The notes under the pieces: generated by a model
Databases searched by the model: none
The model's input: only the letters and a program-made list of their open reading frames with translations
What the model was told of the DNA's origin: nothing
Assembly (NCBI RefSeq): GCF_037975245.1
Contig: NC_092565.1
Coordinates: 5,715,999-5,779,998 of the forward strand
Source of the DNA: Apostichopus japonicus
Lineage: Eukaryota > Echinodermata > Holothuroidea > Aspidochirotida > Stichopodidae
DNA length: 64,000 nt
Reading direction: 5' to 3'
Shown: positions 48,740-60,050 of the stretch, piece after piece
Layout: each line of letters begins with the position of its first letter
Position numbering within the stretch: the first letter of the stretch is position 1
Position numbers and translations under genes: made by a program

Positions 48740-49450
48740 GGGTACCGTTGTTTTCCGCACACGTTACTTTCCGCTGAAACAAAACAGTGTTTTCCGCAAA
48801 CAAATTTGTCAGCGGAAAACAACGTTTTTTTCAGCGGAAAGTAACGCTTTTTTTTTTGGAGGGACAGAATCACTTACTGAATTGATTAGGCACATGGAAT
48901 GATTTAGGAAGGTGGAGAAGATAGGATTTAACTGTAACAGGATAAATCGGCCATGATTTTAGATGTAACTCGTAAGAAAGGCGGTGCAAAATGCGTGTTC
49001 GACTATTAAAACAGCCCTTACTTATACAGCCATTTCCAGCGAAAATCAAAGATACCGCCTTTTACAACTTTTTTTTTAAACTATCATTACGCCGACCGCA
49101 GTTTTAATACTTTATTAGATAGTCAATCCTTCATAACGCGGGTGTCCCTTTGCCCTTTTATCGGCCGACCACCACATACTTCTTTAATAATCCCTAATTA
49201 CACACCCCCAAGCCTCTGTATTATAAGCAGCTTAACTTTCCTGACATGAACCTAGTCTAACCATCCTTTATCGACGTTCTTTGATACTTTCTCATGTTAT
49301 TTTAATCATCCTGCCTGAATTTGGTATCCTAAAATATGCGGAAAACATAGTATACAGGAAGGTGAAAAAAAAGGTGTTATCCGCAGAAGAATTTTTCAGC
49401 GGAAAGTAATCAGCGGAAAGTAACGTATGCGGAAAACAACTGAAACCACT
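48740..49450. mobile_element. Nested TIR transposon 2 (711 bp) with CAGCGGAAA repeats
   Basis: Long inverted ends share GTTGTTTTCCGCAYACGTTA and CTTTCCGCTGA. ATACAC at 48734-48739 and 49451-49456 looks like the target duplication, and MITE copy 1 lacks the insert. TTTTCCGC and CAGCGGAAA words recur about ten times near both ends. Superfamily unknown, non-coding. Confidence 0.83.
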
Positions 49451-50280
49451 ATACACTAGTGTCTAATTACCGATGGTAACAAGCTGTGTGTGTGTATTTT
49501 CTGCGATCGATGGTGTTGTCTAACACTTCTGTTACACTTCATTCGAAACTAGGTCAGATTACCGGCATAAGACGTTTCTTTTTGCGCGAGTCTTCACACC
49601 CTTTAACACTAACAAAGACAACAACAACATATATGCACACTTACCGTCTGTCAAACGTTTTCGCTGAATTGGTACACACGATATCTGTTCAATCGAATCA
49701 AATCAGATACACCAAACATTGGCTGATAACAATGATCTAATATGTTTTAACACCAAATTTAATCACGAGAGTCTAAAATATGGAGGAAGTCACATTTAGC
49801 GGAATGAATTTATAGTTAAAGTTAGCACACGTCGGATAACAAAGTTACATCATTGCGTGCTATGATTTCGTGTTGCCTTCAAGAAGCCCACGTCAGTTTA
49901 GCGCCCCTTATTATACGTGTTCGAATTTACGGAGCTGTTATAGTGACGTTACATTTCATTATGTATAGTGGTACTGAGATTAAATATTTCAAAATAAAAA
50001 AAATTGTGAAAAGCAGCTAGTAACAATGAGCTCATCCAACAACCATGTTGATGATGTGTTCCATTATCGAGAGATTGAATTACGACAATTGATTCATGTT
50101 TTATTGGGAAAGCACGTTGCGCAATAATTTGAGCTGTCCTGTCATACATAAATAGCTGTCATACAAAACAATAATACTTCAAATTGTGTTCTTTTGTCAT
50201 ATGATTGTTTTGCAGAGGAGCACTCTACATTTGAAATCAAGGTTCAAATGTTGATTAAATAAGTCACTTGCTTGATCATG

Positions 50281-50297
50281 ACCCCCCCCCCCCCCAC
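50281..50297. repeat. C homopolymer
   Basis: One of the longest of about eighteen G or C runs of nine or more bases scattered through introns and intergenic DNA. They stand out against the AT-rich background. Confidence 0.9.
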
Positions 50298-50662
50298 TCA
50301 ATCTCCCTCAGCTCGTAATTAGAGAAAGTAGTCTATATATTCAGCTAATAGAGTTGAAAATTCGACATATATACCGAAAGACTTCCGAAATAAAATGCAG
50401 AATTTTGAGTTCATTTTAATTTGGATACCAAATGGTAGACATTTGACACAGAATGTACGGGCATTGACATATCACCTAGACTTGACTAGACTCGCCGTCT
50501 CCCAGTCAATTCCCATTATTACACCGCCACAACCTCTCAATGTGGCGAGGGGTGGGGGGGGGGGTGACCTCAGTATAGCTTGTAATATTCCCGTGCCTAC
50601 GTGACTATAATTTGCTTCTCCATCCGTCAGTAACTAGAATGAGGGGGTGGTCGGGTGAAGCC

Positions 50663-51033
50663 CATAGGAGTAGGAGCCCAATTTGATTGGGGGGGGGGGG
50701 GCCGTAACGACTTGCCGAAAAAAATAATCAACATTTTTCGCGCGTCAACATGTTAATGTCCATATCATTTAGGCATGCATCGGCTATTACATCGCATGCC
50801 AAAAATATACAATCATTTTGCCGTGTTATTACCCTTCCATATTGGTTAGAATTATTGGGTAAGTCGTTACAATAATAATGATAATAATAATATCAGTGTA
50901 AACATTGAAAAACACATTGCAAATTATTTTTCTTTCAGTAGGTGCCGAAAAATTCTCAGCACATTGCCCTAATTTTCACAATTTTTGGGGGTTGGGGGCT
51001 GCAGTCCCCAGCCCCCCGCCTCCCACGCCTATG
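50663..51033. mobile_element. hAT-type MITE (371 bp) with perfect 8-bp target duplication
   Basis: Termini CATAGGAGTAGGAG and, inward from the right, CATAGGCGTGGGAG. Both sides carry GTGAAGCC (50655-50662 and 51034-51041). It contains G runs and AT-rich filler with no frame. It is related in terminus style to the element at 36260-36624 but not the same family. Confidence 0.9.
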
Positions 51034-51041
51034 GTGAAGCC

Positions 51042-52052
51042 TCTTCGTTCACCATATATATATCAGTAACCATCAGTCGTGCTGAGGGAGGGAGTATATC
51101 AAACTGAACGTGTGAAATTATTACGCCTAAATCCTTTGTAATCTTTCGAATTTTCCATTATTTTCTCACAATTTCGTCACCTTTGTCTGGAAAGTATTTT
51201 GTTATTTCGAATTCCAACTGATTTATCCCCAAATTTCTACAAGTTTTGGCGCTTCCTTTGGAAATTTCGACTTTCAATTGGTCCTCGAAATTTCGACTTG
51301 ACACCAATGATGTTTAGAAGAATACGGTACTGGTACGTGTTTCCGGTTTGATTGGCACATGGATTGACATGGATGTAACTACTAGTACCCACCACGCCCG
51401 CATCGTACTTGGCACACTTAATCAAACATCATTCAACCTAGCTATTAATTGATCTAATTGTGAGGACAGTAAGGCGGCAAGCATCACAGGGAAATGCGGC
51501 CATAGATTTGGAGAGACCCCCGTCAATAGTCGACAAGAGTTACACGCAGGCGCACTGTTGAAGTTTGTACAAACTTCTCAAGTATTGTATAGCTCATCAC
51601 TGAAGCGTCACAACAGATCTGATGTGAATCACATTGTCCGTACACGGTTGCTAACACCCTTGGTACCTGCCGCCGCCAAAGGATTCCCTAACAATACACG
51701 GATTAGAAGAAGATTACGCAGGCGCACTGTTGAATAGGTGTACTATGACTTATCTTCACATAGTGCCACAACCCACGAGAAATATAATGGTGAGGCAATT
51801 CCCATTGTATGGTCTCTACCGTCTGATTTCTATTATAATTTACCGACGGAGGGGCCAAAGGTCAGACTTACTAATGAGCAATGTGAATGGTATTACTGAC
51901 CAAGTTACAAATACATTTAAATTCAACTTGTCATACATCATTTAGTTCATTTCATATTATCGACGGTCAAAGTAAGTCACAAATCACACGAGTTGGATCT
52001 TACTCGTTCCCTTTTTCTGAGCCATAACATCGTACATTATACCGACTATACT
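51042..52052. promoter_or_regulatory. Upstream region of the homeobox gene
   Basis: The nearest kilobase to the homeobox start. It contains a direct repeat ACGCAGGCGCACTGTTGAA at 51544-51562 and 51716-51734; its TGCGCCTGCG core resembles the NRF1-type palindrome. A GTTTGTACAAAC palindrome lies just after the first copy. Promoter function is inferred from position only. Confidence 0.4.
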
Positions 52053-52486
52053 ATGGCTATCCCAAAGTTGGAAATTGAGAGGAGCGACTGCGTACGAGAA
52101 CTGTTCCCGAAAGATCACGACGAAATGACTTTATCACATGATCACTTCCCAGAGGAACATTGGATGGAACAAAATGTCCAGTATAAGACGGAACTGGATA
52201 GTTTTATTTTCAGCTGTGAAACTGTCGAGGATTTGATACCAGAACTTTCAATCCCATGTTTCGGAGAACCTTTAATTGCATCATCACCTGTTTTTAAACA
52301 ATATGAATATTCAAGTATAGACGAGAGACCGATCAGTCCTCTCAGCATCGAGATACCGAACCAAACAGTGAAACCACCGAATGTAACAGGGGGACTTGTT
52401 TCAGTTAATTACAACTTCAGTGATGGACCATGTCCGGGCTTACTGAGGGTTGCCAACACGAGTGAATATGACAGTACTTTTAGAAG
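52053..52486 (+). CDS. Homeobox gene exon 1
   Basis: Starts MAIPKLEIERSDCVRELFPK, with acidic and Ser/Pro-rich content, no domain recognised. Donor TTTAGAAG|GTAAGA, phase 2. Confidence 0.85.
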
Positions 52487-54977
52487 GTAAGATGAGACTT
52501 TTCTGTCCCCCTTTTTTGTAAAAAGCTAATCAAATGCAAATTTAATTTGTTATAATGTTAAATATTAAAAAAAAAAAAACGTGGAATTTCCGATAATTCT
52601 ACCAATACGTTACCGAAGGTATTGCCTGATTGTCAGTTTACTCATACCTGTTCACCCCTAAGGGCATTTCTCCATTTGGTTCTACCAATTCACACTTGAC
52701 GTGCTACCAGTTATATAACCAGTGTGACTATCTCAATATCGTCACCTTACTCAGAAACGAAACCTGTAAAATTTCAAGTTTTAATATGTTCATGTGTTCC
52801 TCTTGTCAAAAGAAACTTAGCTTAAGATGAAAAACTGACTGTAGCTGCATGGGAATATTAATGTCGGATAAATATTAGTATATAATTGTTAATGTCGTTA
52901 TGTAAAAACCGTATGTAATTACAAGCGTTTTACCACACTGATTATATATATATATATATTAATTCCCAGAATTTTCTGTATGCGTGTGAACTCAAATTGC
53001 GCGCACCGTACTTGTTTATCAGTGGGAATATTTGTAAAAGAATGTGCACATTTAGAGACACACAGTATTATGGTAATCTTTATTCCGCTTTTATAAACTC
53101 AGTTTTGCCATGGCGTCAGATTGTTTTCTTTTAAGAAAACACAAATTCTTTTTGTTGATGCTTAAAAATCTGTGTAAAAGAATGTGCAGATTATGATATC
53201 TTTTCTATGCATTTCCCTTATTTTTCGTTACAATTTTTATCTCCTTTTTTCCAGAAATAATCGACGTAGGACAAGAGCTTCGTGTGTGACTTCAGGAGGT
53301 GAGTGACTTTATGTTTATTCATTAGTATTTACTTGTTTGTGTGTGAGGAAGGTTGGTGGGGGGGGGGGGGGTGGTGGGGCGGATGATTACTTCATTTCGA
53401 TGTTGGTTTGCGAACTATAAAATTATTTTTGTAAGTAAAAATTTCTGATTTCATCTTTCTCTTGTATTAATGTTCTCAATTGTTCATAGATGATCACGTG
53501 AGTCCTTACTAAATATCTCCATTCAATTCATATGTGAGATCGAAGGTTTTTCAAATAAAAAAGTTGAGCTAATTATAAGTTCGATCAATCTTAACTTGTT
53601 TTCAGCAGTGTTTATGTAAAAAAATTGGTGGAATTGTCGAAGATTTTCTTATCATTGTAAACTTATTTCATATCTGTTAATTTTATTTTCTCATTTCAGG
53701 TCGTAGACAGAGGCGAACGGTTTACACTCAGAGTCAACTTGATGTGTTAGAGCATGTGTTTTCCTGCAATAGGTTCCTGAGCTATCAAGAGTCCGTTAGG
53801 TTGTCGTCACTTCTGGATATTTGTTCAGACAAGGTATGTCGTCTTCTCTTTGATTTGTCAGCAAATCACCCAAAATAAATCCTAGGCGTGAAGGCCCGAT
53901 AATTTGATCCACCGTAAGCTCAGACCCAGACTGTAATCACGTGATCAACACAGTAATACGTGAAGTTTATTTTTGTTGGTATACCAAGAGTCCATTCGAG
54001 AGGGAATGTTCAACACAAATTTAGGTGCTACTTTATCACCGGTCGAAGATATTTTAATCTTGATATGTCGTAATCTGAGAAAAGACTTCTGGGAATTCTG
54101 CTATGAGACGCAGCCGACGGCTCATTTGTGCAGTCTTAAAATTTTTGTCTTTAATCCATTGTTTTATAGATTATAATAATTTTACCAAAACGTATTACAA
54201 TTGAATTTCGTTCAACGCCATTGTTATTGTCAAATTTGGGTTGCGTTGTTATCATTTCACTTGAGGCCAACAAATTCTTTTGTGTTGTGTCGGAACTGAA
54301 CCAATGGGTGTGTGTGGTAGACCAGGGTCGAGCTGCTAGAGTAGCAAGTTCCTGGTTAGACTACGTAGTCCCACCACTCTTATTGTTGAGTCTCAGATGT
54401 GTAAAGGGGGGGGGGGGGGTCATCACTCAAACTTTAAACGTGGTGTAGATTCCGAAATATACAACTTGACCTGATAGAAGAGCTCTAATTTGAACCGTCT
54501 GCGATATATTAAAATTAATTTGGTGTCTAGTGTCACCCTTTAAGTCAAGTAGCAAGATCTAGGTGTCTTCAACTCATTGGTGTGTATTAAAAGGACGGCC
54601 AATTTAAAAGTTAAGCTTTGACTAACGAAAGTAGAACATATATGTTTGCTAAAAATTCTGGTGAAAGTTGCATGGAATTCCGGCATATCGTTTATCGAGA
54701 TCCTGCCGGAGGTGATTGGAATGGCCACAGTTTGTATCGTAAATAAAACTTGAAGCAAACAGAGGTATATATATGCTCCAAATGTTGTCAAGCTAATCTG
54801 CGACCATATACAATTTTTTTGACATTTTTTGTTATCCTATTTTCACAGCTCATGACCTGGTTCCAAAACCGAAGAGGGAGAGAGAAGCGGAGCGCTCGAC
54901 GCGCTGCCCAGATGTTAGACACAGCCGTAGTCAGAGGAAGTCCAACCGTAACAGCTCCTGGTTCATACTTCACTTAG
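52053..54977 (+). CDS. Divergent homeodomain transcription factor (4 exons, 246 aa)
   Basis: Exons 52053-52486, 53255-53298, 53700-53833 and 54849-54977 join in phase (2, 1, 0) with canonical splice sites to 741 nt. The homeodomain is residues 161-220. It keeps R5, L16, F20, W48, F49, N51 and R53, with Q50 in WFQNRR. Helix 1 is SQLDVLEHVFS, helix 2 SYQESVRLSSLL. The recognition helix reads LMTWFQNRRGREKRS, with G54 and E56 in place of the usual residues. An intron falls exactly between homeodomain codons 44 and 45, a position shared with several ANTP-class genes (PRD-class genes usually split at 46/47). Residues 1-144 are acidic and lack any motif I know; the tail is only 26 aa. I infer nuclear DNA binding but cannot assign an orthologue. 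ATG 52053 is the first in frame. Confidence 0.9.
52942..52962. repeat. TA microsatellite in homeobox intron 1
   Basis: A (TA)n tract of about 20 bp inside the first intron, far from splice sites. Confidence 0.9.
53255..53298 (+). CDS. Homeobox gene exon 2
   Basis: A 44-nt exon with acceptor TTTTTTCCAG|A and donor GGAG|GTGAGT. It encodes the basic segment NNRRRTRASCVTSG before the homeodomain, which could add to nuclear import. Confidence 0.82.
53700..53833 (+). CDS. Homeobox gene exon 3 (homeodomain helices 1-2)
   Basis: Acceptor CATTTCAG|GT and donor AAG|GTATGT. It covers homeodomain positions 1-44, including RRQRRTVYTQ, LDVLEHVF and SVRLSSLLDICSDK. Confidence 0.93.
54849..54977 (+). CDS. 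Homeobox gene exon 4 (recognition helix)
   Basis: Acceptor TTTTCACAG|CTC. It encodes LMTWFQNRRGREKRSARR, then a short tail ending GSYFT and TAG at 54975-54977. AATAAA signals follow at 55462 and 55484. Confidence 0.93.
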   Translation, partial: LMTWFQNRRGREKRSARRAAQMLDTAVVRGSPTVTAPGSYFT

Positions 54978-56581
54978 CTACAAACTCCATTGTTTAATGT
55001 CATGATAATTGCCAAAGGTCTACAAAGCATCTCTTTCTGTTCAATTGTATATATAAATGTTTGTATATATTGCGATAATTATATTATTTACGTGAATATT
55101 AGATGTAATACGATATTCTTCAAAATGACTTTTATACATGGAATTATGGTGCACAAGAAGAAAGGGCGTGTGTAGGGGGAGGGGGGGGGGGGTATTTATG
55201 AATACGTCTGCTAATCAATCGTGCATTTTTTATTTTATGTCAAGAATGCAATTATTCTAATTTGCAATGTGCGATTAATCACAAGAACCTGTATACCATT
55301 GGGATAACATTTTGATTGAGAGAGGAAGGGGTGGAGATGTGGTTGTTGCTAAAATGGGGGGGGGGGGGGTATTATCGACATGACGTGGAGGATCATGTTC
55401 ACTTTGCTGCGCATACAACCCTTGCCGACTATACTTTACCTTCAATTGTATGATAAATATAAATAAACATTGAAGTGCTGGAGAATAAACTGGAATAACT
55501 TTGATAATCTATATCTGTGTATTATGTATTTTGAACTCTCTTAGGGTAATATAAGATATAAAATGTTGCCTGATGTATTGAATTATGTCTTATATTTGAT
55601 ACAATGATGTCATCACTTATACATCATTTATATCAATACTGATAAAGTAAAACCTACATAGCTAACCGTTAATGGAGGGGTGGGTGGGGGATTGCTAATG
55701 GGACTTGTCCGGATGTCTCCCCAATTAAATTTACAACAGAAATCTATTGAACGATTGATCATTGCTTATATCATTGTGATCCTTCTTGCCACCTTTTGGT
55801 CAAAGATGATGGTTCACGTTTCGTGAATAAAATGATATGTATCTTCGATAAATGTTTAAATAATAGTCGGAGGTGGGGGACGGGGTGAAGGGGGGGGGTG
55901 ATGATGGGAGCCGAAATGGACGTTGATTCGAACGGTGTCATTATAAGTGACGTATACACTGTTATTGGTGATAGCACGAACAATAGGGGAGAGGACACAA
56001 GAGTCCCCTAGTCGCGGGGCGACTGTCATTACAAGGGGACACAGCCACATTGAGATTCATTTGCCTTTTAAACATATTTCGCGTGACAGTCCCTCGCATC
56101 TCAAGCAATACGGCAAATACAGGGATGAGCGTTCCCCAATATTGATTGTTATCTAAGTATAAGTGCTCATTGATATTTTCGGTTGGGGTGGAAATAGGGA
56201 ATTTCACAAAAGTGATACCTGAAAACATGAAACATTTCCCGACTTCTATATATTAGAATTAGGTCTATTGCAAAAAGAACTGGGCCCACTTTTCGAGAAG
56301 TTGAAGCGATTATGACGATATTATAGGGGCATGTATAGTGAACATGACGCACGGTTCCGTCAACAAATAAATTGGCTTGCCTGGTTCTGGAACAATCTCA
56401 CTGATTTATAGCAATTTCCATTGGCGATTTTATGGTCTACCACGTAGAAATGTTTGTTGAATTCGAGAAATTGCGCAATATATCTTTCCTTTCGATCCTT
56501 GCAGGTGCCTGAACCGGAGTCCCACGTGTGAAGAATCAGCACGATTTTCCCATATTTTCGAGAACGATCCATATTATCAAC
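54978..56581. other. Homeobox 3' UTR and intergenic region before NPM
   Basis: Candidate polyadenylation signals AATAAA at 55462-55467 and 55484-55489 suit the homeobox transcript. Long G runs occur at about 55179, 55356 and 55890. No further gene is seen; the NPM promoter should lie in the last few hundred bases. Confidence 0.55.
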
Positions 56582-56606
56582 ATGGCTGTCAGGGAGTATT
56601 TCTGGG
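56582..56606 (+). CDS. NPM1: NPM exon 1
   Basis: A 25-nt coding part, MAVREYFW plus one base, with donor TGGG|GTAAGT. ATG 56582 is preceded by ATTATCAAC. A short first coding exon ending in this motif is usual for the family. Confidence 0.85.
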
Positions 56607-59600
56607 GTAAGTGTAGAAGTTGCTTGTCCGAAAGTTGGTTGTTAAATCCGATTTCTGTCGAGGCTAACTTTGTATTAAGTTGGTTCATCAGGTTTCTGTT
56701 GCATCTTTTTTGGTTTCCAAACAATGTTTGAAGATAGCCTATCGTACATGCAATGTATTTTCTAAATAACACTAGGCGTAGGTCGTTTTGTGCGCACATG
56801 TTAAGTGCGGCGTACATGCATGTGGTTGTTAACTGATTGTCAATCTGTGTTGGTGCTGGTGACAAATGCAGCTGTAGGCTTAAGTTTAGGTATAATATTT
56901 CAACCTAATATCTCGCTAGGCTTGTCTTCATTTGATCATAATATCATTGAGCATTATGGAACATGATTAAGCCTCGGCCTAATGTCTTTTTGAATTCTGT
57001 GAAGAAATTGAGCTTGATTGAAGAAGCCTTCGACATGTGGGCTAAACTGCAGAATACCCCGCTACTTTAAAATATTTTTATAGATAGGCTACGAGGTACG
57101 CAGTGGACAAATATTTATAGATAGCCTACGCGTTACGCAGACCTTCATAGAAAATTTATAAACTTAAATTAAAACCTTTCCTTAAAACGTAAACCCAATA
57201 GTTGATGTTTAGTTCTTTATACTTCGAAAAATAATGTTTTTTGCTCAAATCACAGTGATCGTAACTTTACTATATACGTACCGCGTAGCAATCAATTATT
57301 TTTTTTAGATCAACCACGTACCACGTAGCCATTTATTAAACATATTATACTTCCATTGTGTACAATTAAAACAGTCACGACATACCGCGTACCACATGCA
57401 CATGATTTACATTAACCCTGATTTCACTACGTACCGCGTAGCCATCAATAAAAAATTACATTTCAACCACGTACCACGTAGCCATTTATAAAACATGTCA
57501 TATTCCCTTGTGTGCGATAATAACAGTCACGACGTACCACGTAGCCATCCAAAAAATTAATACGCTCTTAACTTGAAATCTATTCGGGCAACGTAGGCAA
57601 ATACTTTAAAATTACCCCACCAGAAAATACTCTGTCCAAGTACCACGTAGCCAAATCAAAGTACTGAATCAAAATACTGGAACATTTCCAAAAAATTTCT
57701 AAGTACAAAATAACTCTCACGCCCTCTATATAACTTACGACTGCGTACCGCGTATCCTGTTTTCACCAAAAAGGATATCCAAAAAATGGGGGGTATTCTG
57801 CAGGTACTCCGACATGTGTTAGTGAAGAACAATTGTCTATCAAGGTTAACATGAAAAACAATTACCTAGCAGCCTCTTCTACATCGCTAATTTGGCACAC
57901 CGTAGGAAATGACACAAATTTTTACATATCACCACACCACACTAGCAAAACATTGACTGTAGCCTTGTACTATATACATTACCACTGGCCCGTCGTATAT
58001 TATCAGAGTGGAAGATGAATAAGTCACAATGCACATACTCAATTATGCTTGCTGTAGGAGAGATAAATTGCTGTCTCTGAATTTATGATAAATTTCAATT
58101 TTTTGTTTTGCTATGCGACGAATAACTCACTTGAGAAAGTTTCCAAGCAAATTTTCACAAGTGAAAGAAACATGGGCTATGGTCCACCAGTTCATTTCAG
58201 TTGGTTGATGCTAAAGTTAAGAAAGTGTCTGAGTTTGACCAGTTGTTACCTCATTTGGTGTACCACACACAATTTGGAAAACCCAAATTAACAACCAGCT
58301 GCTAAAAGCTACATTTAGTGTGTTTATCATTTCTGTTCACTTTAAAAGGTATATATGTGACCTTTAAGGCAAGGAAGCAAAGTCTATCCTACATGGCCCA
58401 TGTGATCTGTGTCTGCTCTTAGCCTGCCAACAGACCTGCAGGCAACATGCTGTGTGATCTGTAGTGCAGCCTGCACAATTTTCTTTAATAGCACACACAT
58501 GTATGTACACATTTTGTACATGAATTCATGGTGAAGGACAGCAGTTTATATATTGTTTTCTTGCATCCTTAGGAGCTGAGCTGAGTGACAAGAAGAAGGA
58601 GATTGTTTGGGATCCAGACCAGGAGGACCAAGAGGATGACCTTGACACCTCTGGTCTCACTCACTTTCTGTTCCTCAAGCAGGTATGTAACTTCTCTTTG
58701 AAAGATAGTGATGTTTCTCACTGAAGGTACATGTGTCCAAGAAGAGCTCAATAATACTTAATAATACTGTTTCAATATAATGTATTCTATTGGTAGGCAA
58801 TGTACAAGTGCTGATGAGGAAGGCGACCTCATATACAACATCTCAAGGATACTGTGATTTCATATGGCTTCTATTGTTACGTGAGAATCTTGCACGGATT
58901 AAATTGGTTTCGCATTAAACAGGTTGGCTATTGCCCCTACTTGGGTAATGACTGGCCCAGGCTGCCTGGAAGGTAACAACATGGCTTGGTGGAGTAAAGG
59001 GAATCTGTCACCAGGGCTGTGACATCAGTGCAACATTTATTTTGCCCCAACTTTATAAACTAGTACTTAATATTATTAGCGAGTAACTAGACTAAGCTAC
59101 ACAAACAATACTAAGAAAGTAACAGTTATTTGCCCTACATGGAGAAAACAGAGCTGAAAACGGGGTTACGATTATTGACGGAGATTTCTCTACTCCTCAT
59201 TATAAGGCTTCGTACATTAAACTTGCTGGGTTGATTAAACAGTCCACAGTCTGTATACGCAGAAACAAGGCAAATGTCATTCAGTGAATAAATGCAATGA
59301 CAGGTCATGAAAGTCCTCCTCGTACACCAAAAATATTTGGGCGCTATTTTAGTCAGACGGGAGGGAAATTTCTAAGAAAGAGAATATTTGCAGAACAGTT
59401 AGGAGTTCTCCAATATAAAAAAAACACTCATGGAAGCAGTTGATACAAAGATCAAGATTTTAGAAATGGGGTTAGGTTGCAGTGCCTATCCTTCGGCAAA
59501 AGTTAATTTATTTGGAGGAAATTGAAAGAAAAGTCTACATTTCGGTGAGACAACTTTTTAAAAAAGCTATTCTGTACTGATCATGTACTGTATGGGAGTG

Positions 59601-60050
59601 ATGAGAAAGGATGAAACTCCTGGTCATATTTATGTTAATCTATATGACTTTTTTTCCCTCAATGTTCCCAATCTGGAATACATTTCATGTTTGTGGTCCT
59701 TTATTTCATATTTCCAAACATGAATGAAACTTCTCTGCACATTCAAAGCCGATCCATGTTCTTCAACGTTTGTTTTCCGTATTCGATACTTCCTTTGATA
59801 TTAAGAATATATCTGTAAAATGACTGTTGAGCTAGTATTCTAGTGGATGAATTGACTAACTGTACCTTACAGTATGCTAAATAGATGGTCAAAAGCTGAG
59901 TAACTTTTATGTTTGTCGTCTCGACAGGCTGTGCTGGGTGTAAAAGCCAAACCAGACGAGAGGAATGTGGTTGAAGTACAGGCAGAGGACTTTGATGGTA
60001 ACAGTGTCACTCAACCACTCTTTTCCCTGAAGTTGGGTCTGAATGAAAGT
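56582..60050 (+). CDS. NPM1: Nucleoplasmin/nucleophosmin (NPM) 5' part, three exons, runs off the window
   Basis: Nucleoplasmin-family histone chaperone; the core domain forms pentamers that bind histones, acting in nucleus and nucleolus. Exons seen are 56582-56606, 58573-58682 and 59928-60050, joining in phase to 86 residues. Landmarks are MAVREYFWGAELSDKKKEIV (compare the F-W/F-G-C-EL motif of the family), the acidic A1 loop DPDQEDQEDDLD, HFLFLKQAVLGVKA, and NVVEVQAEDFDG followed by FSLKLGL. The remaining core strands, the main acidic tracts and the C-terminus are not found before 64000, so they lie beyond, past the transposon in intron 3. NPM1, NPM2 and NPM3 cannot be told apart from this part; a single invertebrate NPM is likely. 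Confidence 0.9.
57040..57809. mobile_element. 770-bp TIR element with 9-bp target duplication and CGTACCRCGTAGCC array
   Basis: CGACATGTG flanks it at 57031-57039 and 57810-57818. Termini share CTGCAGAATACCCC in inverted orientation near each end. The interior carries about ten copies of a motif like ACGTACCRCGTAGCCAT, mostly in one orientation on the right and inverted at the left. A 9-bp duplication fits a Mutator-like (MULE) transposase. It is non-coding and lies in NPM intron 1. Confidence 0.85.
58573..58682 (+). CDS. NPM1: NPM exon 2
   Basis: Acceptor CATCCTTAG|GA and donor CAG|GTATGT. It completes the FWGAELS motif and adds the acidic loop and LTHFLFLKQ. Confidence 0.92.
59928..60050 (+). 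CDS. NPM1: NPM exon 3
   Basis: Acceptor CTCGACAG|GCT, donor AGT|GTAAGC, 41 codons, phase 0. It encodes VLGVKAKPDERNVVEVQAED and the next strand FSLKLGLNES. Confidence 0.92.

Larger units (their letters stand above)
47989..49606. mobile_element. TTAA-flanked MITE, copy 2, carrying two nested insertions
   Basis: Same family as 19370-19725 but inverted: it starts TTAAAGGCATTGAAGACTCG and ends TCTTCACACCCTTTAA. Removing the insertions at 48134-48644 and 48740-49450, with one target copy each, leaves about 384 bp that aligns end to end with copy 1. It lies about 445 bp upstream of the SIL1 start codon. Confidence 0.9.
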
